Below, piece after piece: positions 44,201 to 54,196 of a stretch of DNA of 64,000 nt. This DNA comes from Heligmosomoides polygyrus polygyrus (lineage: Eukaryota > Nematoda > Chromadorea > Rhabditida > Heligmosomidae), in NCBI GenBank assembly GCA_947396885.1, contig OX377203.1, positions 24,865,253 to 24,929,252 of the forward strand. The letters are read 5' to 3'. The notes beneath the pieces were generated by a model. The model made no database searches, was not told the DNA's origin, and saw only the letters and a list, made by a program, of their open reading frames with translations. Position numbers and translations under genes: made by a program. Each line of letters starts with the position of its first letter. The first letter of the stretch is position 1.

Positions 44201-45703
44201 TGGTAGTGATAATATTCCATCTGAGTTATTCTAGTACGCTTACGCGACGCATCTGATCCTATTTTCCTTAACTCGGGATGCCAGCCGAATTCTCCTTTAG
44301 AGCGGAGCAATGGATAACATAACGGATCACACTTCGAGTCAATTTCGGTCATGTATTCGGTCACTCCCCCTCTGCTTTGGATGGCTTACTGACGGCCAGG
44401 AGGAGCATCGCCATCTTGGAACACATATAACGCCGCTATTTCATTCGCAACAAGAATATTGTATCGTCGGCGATCTAGGGCTGGATTCATATCGAACACC
44501 ATCTTAATAAGTGGAGCAGGTCTGCGTTCGAGTACCGCTTCTAGCTCCTCTTCCGCAATCACTTTCGCCATCATTTTGAAGGAGTGGATAAAGGGATTCA
44601 CGAGGTTCAGTTCCTGTTGTATACGTAACATTGTAGCTCTCGGACAACCTCTGCTCGCAGGATAAGCAAGCCTCTCTCTACATGCTTGTTCTGAATCCAA
44701 AAAATATAGTTGTGCGTATGATTTGGGTCCTTGCTGAAACGACGCCAAACGATGCAGGGTATGGTATACTTGTCCATGTATACGGAAGAAATAGGGACCT
44801 GGTCCTCGAAGAAGTGAAACTTTCGCCGATAGAGAAGCCATAGCAAATGCGTTATTCTTGTTTCGGATATTTGTCCTGAATTCTCTACATTCCAGCGTAT
44901 CTCCTTCGAAAAGCTCACGCAGTACGGGGGAATATGAAGGGATATCCACCCTGACGTTACCGAAATTGCAGCACTGATCAAATTCGTTGCTGCGGCTCTT
45001 CTTCTCTGCCTGAAGTGCTCCGCAGTGAACACATTGGATACGCATTTCTTGGAGGTTGTCTCGATCAGGGAATTTGCTGTCCTTGGAGAAAATCGCGGAC
45101 TTAAAACGTCTTGATCGTGCAGTCCTCCTTGCCTGCGTGTTTCTCAACCTATACTCACCTCTGCCTCCAGAAGTTGTTATTCTTCGGCTTCTATGATCAT
45201 TGTGGTCCAAGCTAAGGTGTTGGCTTCTAGCTTCCTCGGAAAGGCGATTCATATATACCGCCTGAGGCCGTGAGTGATCTCGACGCCTTCGTTCATTAGG
45301 AATTTCCTCGCTTAATGCGTTGGTGCTTTACTCCTGCTTTTAAAACCCGTATAATTAACTTCTCACTAACAGTTTTAAAATTCCAGCTGTTCACCAATTC
45401 TAGTTCGAGATGCAGCCTGGAGAAGATGTCTCTACTTGAAGCGGCAGCTATGTTTCGCTGCAGATCTCGTTCAAAACGTCCTGACACGTCGCCCTCATTC
45501 TCTTCGTTGTTCCTCTAAAATCGATGCGATTCGATATGGCAAGCATTTTGGAAGCTGAAGACATTTACTAAATCAACGGCGGCCTGCAATTCTTCCTGAG
45601 AAGGAGGTTCCGCACGAAAGTATAGGTCTGCCCCTTTAGCTGATTCTTCAGGCGTCGGCCTTCTCTGACGTTGCTCGTTGAAACGCTCGACCATGAACTG
45701 CAA
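41230..45703 (-). pseudogene. Helitron: Rep remnant and PIF1-like helicase, decayed
   Basis: An autonomous-type rolling-circle transposon on -. In order: N-terminal segment with a zinc-knuckle-like CVHCGALQAE (45252-44386); an in-frame TAA (44386-44388); Helitron-like N domain (QEFNPLLWGGKLFQQYIVDA); Rep Tyr motif YLNKYIYK (near 43620-43600); a frameshift at about 43470; HLPDQQEVFF, HTVIPREGERFYLR; another frameshift and a TGA near 42950; then the helicase (42921-42124) with Walker A GPVGSGKTY, a Walker-B-like IIWDKAPMA and GGDFRQIPSV; then the C-terminal helicase motifs (41990-41379). The stretch that should carry the Rep HUH motif appears deleted between DCIREEGTSRLGR and CDKFRSPDDVDKII. 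The 5' terminus was not identified. Confidence 0.92.
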
Positions 45704-45880
45704 ATTTGCTGCAGACGGGATCCAGACACGTCGCCCACATTCTCCTCGTTGTTCCTCTACAATCGATGCGATTGGATGCAGCGAAGATTGCTGAAGCCAA
45801 TTACCAAATCAGCAACTGCATGCAGCTTTTTCTTCAGAGGGGTTCCCTCATGAAAGCACTGATTTTTCGCAGCGGTCGAT
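45467..45880. repeat. Direct duplication at the Helitron 5' side
   Basis: A segment of about 170 bp occurs twice in the same orientation, at about 45467-45640 and 45710-45880. Each has a GACACGTCGCCC(T/A)CATTCTC, TCGTTGTTCCTCTA.AATCGA, then GCATGCAGCTTTTTC/GGCCTGCAATTCTTC, AGAGG, GGTTCC order. The sequence between encodes PTPEESAKGADLYF on -. It is probably part of the Helitron N-terminal region. Confidence 0.65.
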
Positions 45881-46595
45881 TCTACAGATGTTGACTTTCT
45901 CTTACCGTCCTCCTTCGACTTCATGGATTTCAACTAAAAGTGGTAAAATGAAATGGTTCATTCGTACCCTCCAGTAGGTCACTAACTGTAACTCTTCCTG
46001 CAGCATCATGCGGATTCTCCATAAGCTCACGGCATTGCTTGGTTAGGTAAGAGCATGTGGTGGACGTAGATCTAAAATGCCAAGAAAAGTTGATGACTAA
46101 GTCTACATTCTCCGCCTTCTTCTATTTTTCGATACCACCGAGGCCGATACCTTCCTCCTGCGTATTGTGCTGCAGGGTTGTAGGCCACAACGACTTCGCG
46201 ACCTGCAAGCATTGAGCTGCAGCATTGGGAAACGTAGGTTCCACTGAGCCTGAATGGGTATCAGAAGCCGTTCTCAATTCATAGACTTCGTCCTCATATG
46301 TTTCAGCTGGAGTTGCGTACTTTCACGTTCACGATTCACACGCACTCTGCATGGATGCTGCTGAGCTTGTCGCAGCCCTCTTCAAGATTATGGAGACGTC
46401 GTAGCACATACATTTTTACGATCAGATACTACATAGTTCTCAAGAATCAGTCATACTTGGCCTTCCGTCGTTGAAAAATAGAAGAGAAGTCGCAAATCGG
46501 TGATGATGTGCAAGATCATTAGCCACAAGTCATCCGTACGCCCATCCGATTTCTTTGATGGCGCTCCGACGAGATCCGTAAGCATCGAGTTTCAG
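45881..46595. other. Between Helitron and RTE, nothing recognised
   Basis: The Helitron 5' end should lie here, but no TACTATATATAAA-type terminus was seen. There is no protein family signal on either strand. Confidence 0.4.
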
Positions 46596-46599
46596 TTGC

Positions 46600-46796
46600 T
46601 AAAACGCGTCAGATCTGATTTTCCAACAGAACAGCTGTAAAAGTACTCTGATGTACTCGGTAGGAACGCCTTGAGTGAGCAGGGCTTCGACGACCGCTTC
46701 AGTTTCGACGGAGTAGAATGCCTTCTTCAGGTCGATGAGCACAAGGCACAGCGGCACTAGGCATTTTCGTAATACTTCAATGAACTCCGTGATAGC
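46600..46796 (-). pseudogene. RTE LINE reverse transcriptase fragment
   Basis: On - the codons spell VPLCLVLIDLKKAFYSVETE and ALLTQGVPTEYIRVLLQ, closely matching the polymerase palm of the full-length RTE just downstream (LTFIDLKKAFDSVETEAV). The catalytic Asp is kept but the second Asp of AFDSV is Tyr. A (TATT)n microsatellite follows at 46797-46831. Confidence 0.88.
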
Positions 46797-47497
46797 GTGT
46801 ATTTATTTATTTATTTATTTATTTATTTAGATGCATGCAAAGGTGCGCCTCACAAAGGATTGAAAAAAATTCAAAAATCAAGTGTAGTCGAAAGAATTCT
46901 GAAGAATTACTACGGCAAACGAGTTTCTCAGGTCAACTCTGTAGTTTTAGTATATACACATACAACATACATACATACATGTAATACGAAAAAATCCACG
47001 GATCTCCCTCGATAGAGAGCCTTCGGGCTCTCTTGTTAAGAGGGATCTCGGGCCGCTTGTCGCAGGGCCACGTGGCGCGTCCCCGGGTGGTGGATAGGGG
47101 AATTAAACGCGAACCAAATGCGACCGTGTACTGCCCAGAGACGCAGGTGGGATGCAGGGGATGGACTCCTTGCTCCTGCTGTGTCGGGTCGATGCGTTCC
47201 TTGTGCGTGGGAGCGGCATGTTCGTGCACAGTGTGCGTGGATGTGTCCGTGACTGTGCGGATTGTAACTGTGTCGGCTCGGCCAAAAGCTTGCACTCGGT
47301 AGACTGGGAGTACATGTAAGGCGATTCGAGGCCGCCTTAAGTCTCGCCCCGTCCCTTCGGGCAGTCTGGCTGGCTGCCCGGAGTACCCCGCCCGCACGAC
47401 AGAGCCTGACTAGCTACCGTGTTGTATTCCAGTCAAACACAGCAGCACTAAAGGGCCTCATTCCCCTGACCCCGAAAGAGCCCCCATTTCTGCAGCG

Positions 47498-48649
47498 ATG
47501 GGAAGGACGAGTACGGAGAGGCTGCTAAAATCTCAGGGCCTAACCAGGCTGCGCAAACTGAGAAGGACTAGGATGACGATCTGTACTTACAACGCCCGCA
47601 CGCTTGCGTCGGAAGCATCCGTCGAGGACCTGATGATGCAAGCCAGGAAGATCAAGTACGACGTCATCGGACTGACCGAGACGAGAAGACACCACCCCCT
47701 ACACGCCGCCTACGACTCCGGAGAAGAACTGTTCCTCGGAACATGCGACAGCAGGGGAGTAGGCGGCGTTGGTGTCCTCGTCAACACGCACTTGGCCATG
47801 AACATCGATTCGTACGAGTCTCTGACTAGCCGAATCGGACGTCTGCGACTGAAGCGATGTGGCTCCGTGCCAGCCTTGACTGTGTTCGTCGCGTATGCCC
47901 CAACATCCGACTACGACGTCGAAGACGTCGAGGCCTTCTACGTGGAGCTGGAGAAGTTCTATAAGGAAGATCACACCTTCTACAAGGTGATCGTCGGCGA
48001 CTTCAACGCCAAGATCGGGCCACGAAGGTCGCCGGAAGAACTTCACATCGGAACCCACGGTTTGGAGTGGAACGAGCAAGGTGAAAGGCTGTCTGAGTTT
48101 ATCATGTCGACCAAGACCATCCATGGAAACTCGCAGTTCCAGAAGCCTCCCTCCCTACGATGGACCTGGGAATCCCCCGGTGGCCAGTTCCACAACGAGA
48201 TCGACCACATCATCTTCAATCGCAAGTATTGCCTGACCGATGTCTCCGTTGTCCCCAAGTTCTACACGGGATCGGACCACCGCCTCCTTCGCGCGAGGTT
48301 CCGCTTTTCGCGTCAAGGAGAGAAGGCCGCGAAGTTCAAGAAGAGGAATCCCAGAACGACCATCAACTGGGATCTCTACACCTCTCTTGTCGGCCTTTGG
48401 GAAGATGCCGTCATGGACAACGTCGACGAGAAATACGATCGCTTCGTGCACCATCTCCACGATAGTGCTAAGGGAGCCGAGAGCTTGAAGACCACCAAGA
48501 GACGCCTGTCTCCGGAAACTCTCGAGCTGATACGCCAGCGTGGCGCAGCACGAGCGTCAGGCAACTACCAACTGACGTCCGAGCTTGCAAAGCTATGCAG
48601 AGCGGCGATAAAGGAAGATCTCAAGGAGAGAAGGGCGGAAGTTGGCTGA
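47498..48649 (+). CDS. RTE endonuclease domain (first part of a broken ORF)
   Basis: An apurinic-endonuclease-like domain that nicks the target DNA for target-primed reverse transcription. The expected catalytic residues are all present: Asn32 (CTYNAR), Glu61 (LTETR), Asp168 and Asn170 (VGDFNA), Asp236 (NEIDHI) and the terminal SDH (259-261). The linker to the polymerase follows. The frame ends prematurely at GGC TGA (48647-48649) because one base is missing around 48643-48647. The next frame continues the family sequence directly ([14 protein letters not shown]). I therefore regard 47498-50411 as one original ORF with a single-base deletion. Confidence 0.95.
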   Translation: MGRTSTERLLKSQGLTRLRKLRRTRMTICTYNARTLASEASVEDLMMQARKIKYDVIGLTETRRHHPLHAAYDSGEELFLGTCDSRGVGGVGVLVNTHLAMNIDSYESLTSRIGRLRLKRCGSVPALTVFVAYAPTSDYDVEDVEAFYVELEKFYKEDHTFYKVIVGDFNAKIGPRRSPEELHIGTHGLEWNEQGERLSEFIMSTKTIHGNSQFQKPPSLRWTWESPGGQFHNEIDHIIFNRKYCLTDVSVVPKFYTGSDHRLLRARFRFSRQGEKAAKFKKRNPRTTINWDLYTSLVGLWEDAVMDNVDEKYDRFVHHLHDSAKGAESLKTTKRRLSPETLELIRQRGAARASGNYQLTSELAKLCRAAIKEDLKERRAEVG

Positions 48650-50411
48650 AGCAGCAGAGGCAGGGCTGAGCATTCGCAATGCCCGCCGGAACTTCGCCAA
48701 CTTCAAGACCAAGATGACCGCTCTCCGACGTCCTGACGGAACCATCACCTCTTCCAGAAGGACCATGGAGAAAGTCATCCACGACTTCTACTCCGATCTC
48801 TTCGATAGCCACGTCCACCTGCCCCCATGCCATCTTCCGCAGGATGGATACGTCGTTCCCTCTGTTCTCCCTTCCGAGATCCGACACGCCATCTCGTCGG
48901 TGAAGAAACGTACAGCACTCGGTTCTGACAGGATCAGAGCTGAACACCTGAAGAACCTCCCGCCAGCGCTCATCAACACCCTGGCGCTGCTCTTCACAGG
49001 TTACCTGTCCGAATGCAAGGTTCCATCTCAGTGGAAGACCAGCAAGACCGTTTTGCTGTACAAGAAGGGAGACGTGTACGACATTGGCAACTATCGCCCG
49101 ATCTGCCTGCTGTCCGTAGTCTACAAGCTGTTCACTCGAGTCATCCTGAATAGGATTAGTAGAACGCTGGACGAAGGACAGCCATGCGAACAAGCAGGAT
49201 TTCGGAGAGGATTCAGCACGATCGACCACATACACACCATTACGAAGCTCATCGAAGTGTCGCGAGAGTACAAGCTGCCGCTGTGCCTTACGTTCATCGA
49301 CCTGAAGAAGGCATTCGACTCCGTCGAGACTGAAGCGGTCATGGAAGCCCTGCTCACCCAGGGCGTTCCTACTCAGTACATCAGAGTCCTTCGAGAGCTG
49401 TACAGTGGATTCACGACCAAGATCTCACCATTCTACAACGACGTCGTCATTGACGTGAAGAGAGGGGTTCGACAAGGGGATACCATATCCCCGAAGCTCT
49501 TCAGCGCCACCCTCGAAAACGTCATGCGCGAACTAGAATGGGAAGACATGGGAGTGAAGGTCGACGGCCGGCAACTGCACCATCTTCGCTTCGCTGACGA
49601 CATCGTGCTCATAACCCCGAGCATCAGTCAGGCGGAACGAATGCTGGCCGACTTCGATCGTGTATGTGGAAGCGTTGGACTGCAGCTGAATCTTACGAAG
49701 ACGATGTTCATGAAGAACGGATGGGTTTCTGATGCCCCATTCTCGCTCAACGGAACGAACATCTCCGAATGCTCCAGCTATGTGTATCTGGGTCGCGAAG
49801 TCAACATGACCAACGACCTAGCACCAGAGCTGAGCAGAAGGAAACGAGCGGCTTGGGGAGCTTTTAAGAGCGTCGAAGAAGTCGCGAAGAAAACGAAGAA
49901 CGTCCGACTCCGTGCCCACCTATTCGACTCCACTGTTCTTCCTGCCCTAACATACGCCTCAGAGACCTGGGCTATACGAAAGCAGGATGAACACGCGATC
50001 AGCGTCGCGCAGCGTGGAATCGAGAGGACGATGCTCGGAGTGACACGACTCACGCAAGTGAGAGAAGGCCTCCGGAGTTCCGAGCTTCGCCGACGTTCGA
50101 AGATCAGAGACGCTGTCGCATGGGCCAAGTCGTCGAAAATTAGGTGGGCCGGCCACGTAATGCGATTCGCAGACACCCGCTGGACGAGAGCCGTCACAGA
50201 TTGGATTCCGCGGGATGTCAAAAGAACACCAGGACGCCCACCAACGCGTTGGTCGGACTTCTTCGTGAAAGCCCTGAACGACCGATATGACGCTCTTCGT
50301 GTCCCTCGAGCGAGGAGGATCCATTGGACCACTCTGGCACGCGACAGGGACGAATGGAGACGCTGCTGGCGCCCGCTCGAGCAAGTCGATGATCAAGGGG
50401 ACGACAGGTGA
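48642..50411 (+). CDS. RTE reverse transcriptase (second part of a broken ORF)
   Basis: RNA-dependent DNA polymerase of the RTE clade. The finger and palm motifs are intact: YRPICLLSVVYKLF (151-164), FIDLKKAFDSV with catalytic Asp220, GVRQGDTISPKLFS (275-288), LRFADDIVLI with the two catalytic Asp at 319-320, and the thumb/C-terminal block (YVYLGREVNM, TYASETWAIRKQ, IRWAGHVMRF, GRPPTRWSDFF). It has 589 codons from the first ATG and stops at TGA. No internal stop is present, so the enzyme itself looks functional. The only break is the frameshift that separates it from the endonuclease. Confidence 0.96.
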   Translation: MAEAAEAGLSIRNARRNFANFKTKMTALRRPDGTITSSRRTMEKVIHDFYSDLFDSHVHLPPCHLPQDGYVVPSVLPSEIRHAISSVKKRTALGSDRIRAEHLKNLPPALINTLALLFTGYLSECKVPSQWKTSKTVLLYKKGDVYDIGNYRPICLLSVVYKLFTRVILNRISRTLDEGQPCEQAGFRRGFSTIDHIHTITKLIEVSREYKLPLCLTFIDLKKAFDSVETEAVMEALLTQGVPTQYIRVLRELYSGFTTKISPFYNDVVIDVKRGVRQGDTISPKLFSATLENVMRELEWEDMGVKVDGRQLHHLRFADDIVLITPSISQAERMLADFDRVCGSVGLQLNLTKTMFMKNGWVSDAPFSLNGTNISECSSYVYLGREVNMTNDLAPELSRRKRAAWGAFKSVEEVAKKTKNVRLRAHLFDSTVLPALTYASETWAIRKQDEHAISVAQRGIERTMLGVTRLTQVREGLRSSELRRRSKIRDAVAWAKSSKIRWAGHVMRFADTRWTRAVTDWIPRDVKRTPGRPPTRWSDFFVKALNDRYDALRVPRARRIHWTTLARDRDEWRRCWRPLEQVDDQGDDR

Positions 50412-50441
50412 TACAGGTGATACAGGTGAATACGAAAAAAT

Positions 50442-51050
50442 AAGTGAATGAACATGTATTTAATGTGAAGCAAAGATGCTTGCAGAAAGAGCACATTATT
50501 ATAAGAAAAATTATTAATATTAAAGAACGGTAGGGTAACGGAGACTCAGTTTCAGATTTTATAAGAGCAACGGCCTCGCAATTATTGTTTTAGACCAGGT
50601 GTTGTGTACGGTGCATTAAAAAAAATTGGAGTTCCACTGGATAAGGGTAAAGCTGGGAAAAACGTTTACCGTTTACAATATCAAACGATGAAGTATATCG
50701 TGCATGGAAGCATTCTATATTGTGTTCCTGAATTTACGAATACACGACGGAAAATTGCAAAGGTCTGCAGAAAGAAAAGTCAAGCCGGGAAATGTTAGGA
50801 TTGAGGTTGTAAAAATTGCATGAATGATTGTTTCTCACTGCTGCGATAAAATCGTTGTACAATCCGTGTAGAAGACATAAGCGCTTCTAAAATTATTATG
50901 GATTTCGTATAGAAAAAAGATCTAATCCTTAAAGTTGATTTCGAAAAACCTGGACGTTTGGGGAACTAATCACAACATTAGGACTAATCACATCCAACGT
51001 AATGTTCGATAAAATGACGAGTTATAAGTTTTAGAGGGGCACCTTCTTTT
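50442..51050. other. AT-rich sequence, no gene seen
   Basis: A + frame of 64 codons (50604-50798) is Lys/Arg-rich but has no family resemblance. No inverted repeat was recognised. Confidence 0.4.
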
Positions 51051-51054
51051 TAGC

Positions 51055-51350
51055 TGAGTATAAAGGATAAATGATAAAGGTCGGCGTTATTCAATTCCCT
51101 TTGGGATTCGCCACGCATTCTACTTCTACGGGATGTCGTTGAGGCGAGTTGAATGTGTATTTGGCCATACAATGACTTGCGGTGGCCAGCCGATGAAGCC
51201 TTTATCCTTCCCAGACAAGTCTGGTACCAATTCACTGACCCGGAGGGATGATAGGCTTGGTTGGCCTGGGCGGGAAATCTGAACCAGGAACCTGGTATCG
51301 GGTGCACGCGGCAGCCGGCGCCTCCTCCGACTGCGCTCCACGTGCCCCAG
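51055..51350 (-). repeat. R1 repeat copy, well preserved
   Basis: Read on -, the tRNA-like head (GGAGCGCAGTCGGAGGAGGC, then TGGTTCAGATTTCCCG) is followed by the middle with CAGACTTGTCTGGGAAGG and the tail ACGACATCCCGTAGAAGTAG and GCGTGGCGAATCCCAAAGGG. It is one of the two best copies for defining the family. Confidence 0.75.
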
Positions 51351-51689
51351 CTGAGGATAAACGATTGCAGATGTTGTCGTACGACCATGACTATGTTTGA
51401 AAATCCAGTATTTGCTGATTCTCACATTTACCTCCATGTGCAATATACGAAAGCAGAGGACAAGTCATTGAAAACTCTTCGAAATAGCAAACTTTTTAGG
51501 CCAAAAATTTGCAGCCCGCTCGTGTAGCTTGGCAGGGAATTAGGGAACCTTAAGCGTCCAATACATGAGGATCCTTGTAAATGCTCGTTGAACGTTTTCG
51601 ATGGCAGCGCGACAGGAGGTACACCTGACCCCTGCTGGGGGCGTGGCGTCAGGAAGTACAGCCGCTGTTCTGCGGACCGCAAACTTTTG

Positions 51690-52330
51690 TTTTGCGTGTC
51701 AAATGTTTCGTAAGGCAGCCGTTAGACTCCTGGTGAAGCCTAGAGGGTTGGGGGTGGGTGAGCAAGGGGAATGAGAGGAAGATCGCACGCCAGTAGGGGC
51801 GGGTGTATCTCCTAACCGTCCACCATTTTCGATTCGTGTCTGAAGCCTTTTATGTCCACAAGGGTTCCACACTTGGCAACAGTACTCTAACCGTAAAAAT
51901 ACACAAGCGTTGTAAAGCCTTAGGAACATTTAAATGTATGATCCTAAAAATAAAGTGCTTTACGAGTGATGCGTTCGACGTGTGGCCGGAAATCCAATGA
52001 ATTTCTTATCTGAACTCCCAGGTCTTTTTCATCACAGTGCTTAAAAACAATATCTTTGTACCCATATTGCCTTCCCTTATCTCATCCAAAGTGTACTACA
52101 TTAGTTTTTGAGAGATTAACCGGAAGTTCCCAGGGAAGCAAACGCGACATCTGCATAGTGTGTGCTGCTATAGTCACGAAATCTAATGCTCTTGTCACTG
52201 CATAAATTTCTTTTGCTATCTCTGCTCGGCTATTTGAGGGTCTTCCGGTGCTCTTAATGAAAGGAATGGATGTTTCAAGAGGGAATTGGATACCTAATCG
52301 AAGAATTAAAAAAATTGCTTCCATTGTGAG
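51690..52330 (-). pseudogene. CR1-like LINE, C-terminal fragment
   Basis: On - the pieces include LPVNLSKTNVVHFG, then CDEKDLGVQIRNSLDF, then RLYNACVFLRLEYCCQVWNP. This is the order found after the polymerase domain of CR1/Jockey-type elements. Frames shift between the pieces. It is distinct in sequence from the 38-41 kb element. Confidence 0.8.
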
Positions 52331-52942
52331 AAGATGTAGGTGTAAGCGGCCGCTCCAGGTGTAACAACATGGTCAGAAGTCTGCACATCGTTACGAGCGC
52401 TGTTAGGCTTGGATGTGGCATTATTGGGTTTAGGAGTTGTCGTGATTTTCGTCGCGACTCTTGAAGGAAGTAGAGTCTCTGCGCCCTCTTGCTCTCGCCG
52501 CGCACGCCTGTCGAATACGCAGCATCGACTGGCTGCGACGAAGTATGAACGCGCGAGCGCCACTTCTCCCGTCTGCCGCCGCCCCGGACGGTCGTGTCCG
52601 GTCGCCGTCCTCTCGTCTTCATCCGCTGAACGTCACGAAGTCTGGAGGGAGCCACTTCCACAGCAGTGTGGGGGGGGGGCGCAGGGCCGAGGATGAGGAG
52701 GATCTACCATGGCAGGACGCCAGGAGGAGGTAACCGCAGGTGCGAGGCGAGGAACACCACCTCGTAGGCACACGCCCAGGCAGGACCTCGCCGGACCCTA
52801 GCGGGCTGCTGTTGGGGATTCCCCTAGTGGGTGTAGGCGGGTTGGATCGTGACTCCTAGTCATGTGCGTCTTAAGAGGTAGTAGTGTGTGGTTATCAAAT
52901 CTGTATATCTATCTTGTGTCTGCGGGAGTTACGTAAAGACTG
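52331..52942. other. GC-rich segment, no gene assigned
   Basis: Open frames occur on both strands around 52409-52733 with a run of nine G near 52671. A terminal GACCTCGCCGGACCCTAGCG block resembles the end of some retroelements, but no motif could be identified. Confidence 0.35.
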
Positions 52943-53344
52943 GTGAATACTATACTTGTGCTCGAATAATCGAATTCGAATAATTATTCGAATAATTTAT
53001 TCGAATTCGATTTTCGATTATTTGATTATTCGAGTTCCGTAAATTTGAATAATTATTCGAATTCGATTATTCGAGTTTAGCAAATTCGAATAATTATTTG
53101 AATTCGATTATTCGAGTTTTGCAAATTCGAATAATTATTCGAATTCGATCATTCGAGGTTTGCAATTTCGAACAATTATTCGAATTCGATTATTTGAGGT
53201 GCGAAAATTCGAATAATATTCGAATTTCGAATACGTGGTTGTTTCGAATGCGGCATAATGATGATTTTTGTGAGCGGCGTTCATTTCGGTGAGGATTGTT
53301 TTCGATAGCACACTGTCGAGGAGCACACCGTAACGAAAACGCAT

Positions 53345-53680
53345 TCAATATCCTACTATACATAGAAGTGTAGTGTGTGTGTGCGTGCGTGTTTCCATCA
53401 GTCCATCACAAATGGCGTTGGAAAATGGCGTATTGGCGATACTGACCGCAGTTGATGGCGATCGACTGCGGTCCGAAGCTTCAGCCGTTGGGGTCTCGTC
53501 GATCTCGCTGAACACAAATTTGGGGTTCGTTTTTGAAATTATTGGTTGAAGTTGATCGAGCTATTGATTTTCTATGCAGAATTCGTTGAAGCGAATCGGA
53601 AAATTAAAAATGAATTCAGATTCGTGTTCAGTGGCCTCGATCACCTCAGGCATGAAGCTCACAGTTTGCATATATGACAC
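53345..53680 (+). repeat. Possible fragment of an H-type element
   Basis: Starts with TCCTACTATACATAGAAGTG and GTGTGTGTGCGTGCGTG, like the 5' end of H3. It later shares TCGCTGAACACAAAT / CAGATTCGTGTTCAGTG with the H3 tail (GCTGAACACGAATCTG), the last in inverted orientation. No 3' double hairpin was seen. Confidence 0.4.
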
Positions 53681-53687
53681 GACTATA

Positions 53688-53815
53688 TACCATTTTCAGT
53701 TGAAATTCAAAGTTTTTTAAATCAAATTCAACGTCGTTATACGGGGAAGATTCCAGAGGAACGTTGAAAGTTATTTCAAAAACGTTGAATTTCGACTGAA
53801 AATGCCGTATAACTA
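53688..53815. repeat. MITE of the CCATTTTCAG family
   Basis: CCATTTTCAGTTGAAATTCA at the left, and TTGAATTTCGACTGAAAATG at the right, about 128 bp, next to TATA. The same ends as the elements at 60063-60895 and 63110-63690. Confidence 0.75.
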
Positions 53816-54196
53816 TACAATTTGATTGGCTGGCGATTCCTGTGAGATAATGAAATGAACAAATGGAGTGAACGGTTTTTTTCGCAAAGGTTTGCACTTG
53901 TGCGTAGATGTTTTGCACACGTATTTCTGTAGGAATTTTTTTGTAGGATTTTGTTTGCAGGAAAAAAGTTCTCATGTCTTGCCATTTAACGAGTATTGTC
54001 AACGGTTCTGAGAAGATATTGAATATCTTCATTATTGGCTTTTTTTAAAGAATTCAAATCCTTTATTTTGTCTCTGGCGAATGTTGTCGTTGAACTTACT
54101 TTACTACATTTACTTGAGCCCACATAATGCGCTTTTAGAGTGAGTAAACGGTATCAAACGAAATTGGCTAACACAAAAATCGCATCGTCCTTATTA

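Larger units (their letters stand above)
46996..50428 (+). mobile_element. Full-length RTE-clade LINE with 13-bp target-site duplication
   Basis: The element is bracketed by an exact direct repeat AATACGAAAAAAT (46983-46995 and 50429-50441). The 5' untranslated part (about 500 bp) has an 8-bp stem with TTCG loop (AGAGAGCC/GGCTCTCT, 47015-47034). The 3' end consists of three near-copies of AGGTGATAC (50406-50428), in keeping with the short tandem 3' tails of RTE elements. Both coding blocks are present. Exact duplication and one disabling change point to a recent insertion. Confidence 0.95.

Noticed and set aside
47699..48124. Minus-strand frames opposite the RTE endonuclease and polymerase
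   Set aside because: They are antisense shadows of a strong coding region with full catalytic motifs on the plus strand.
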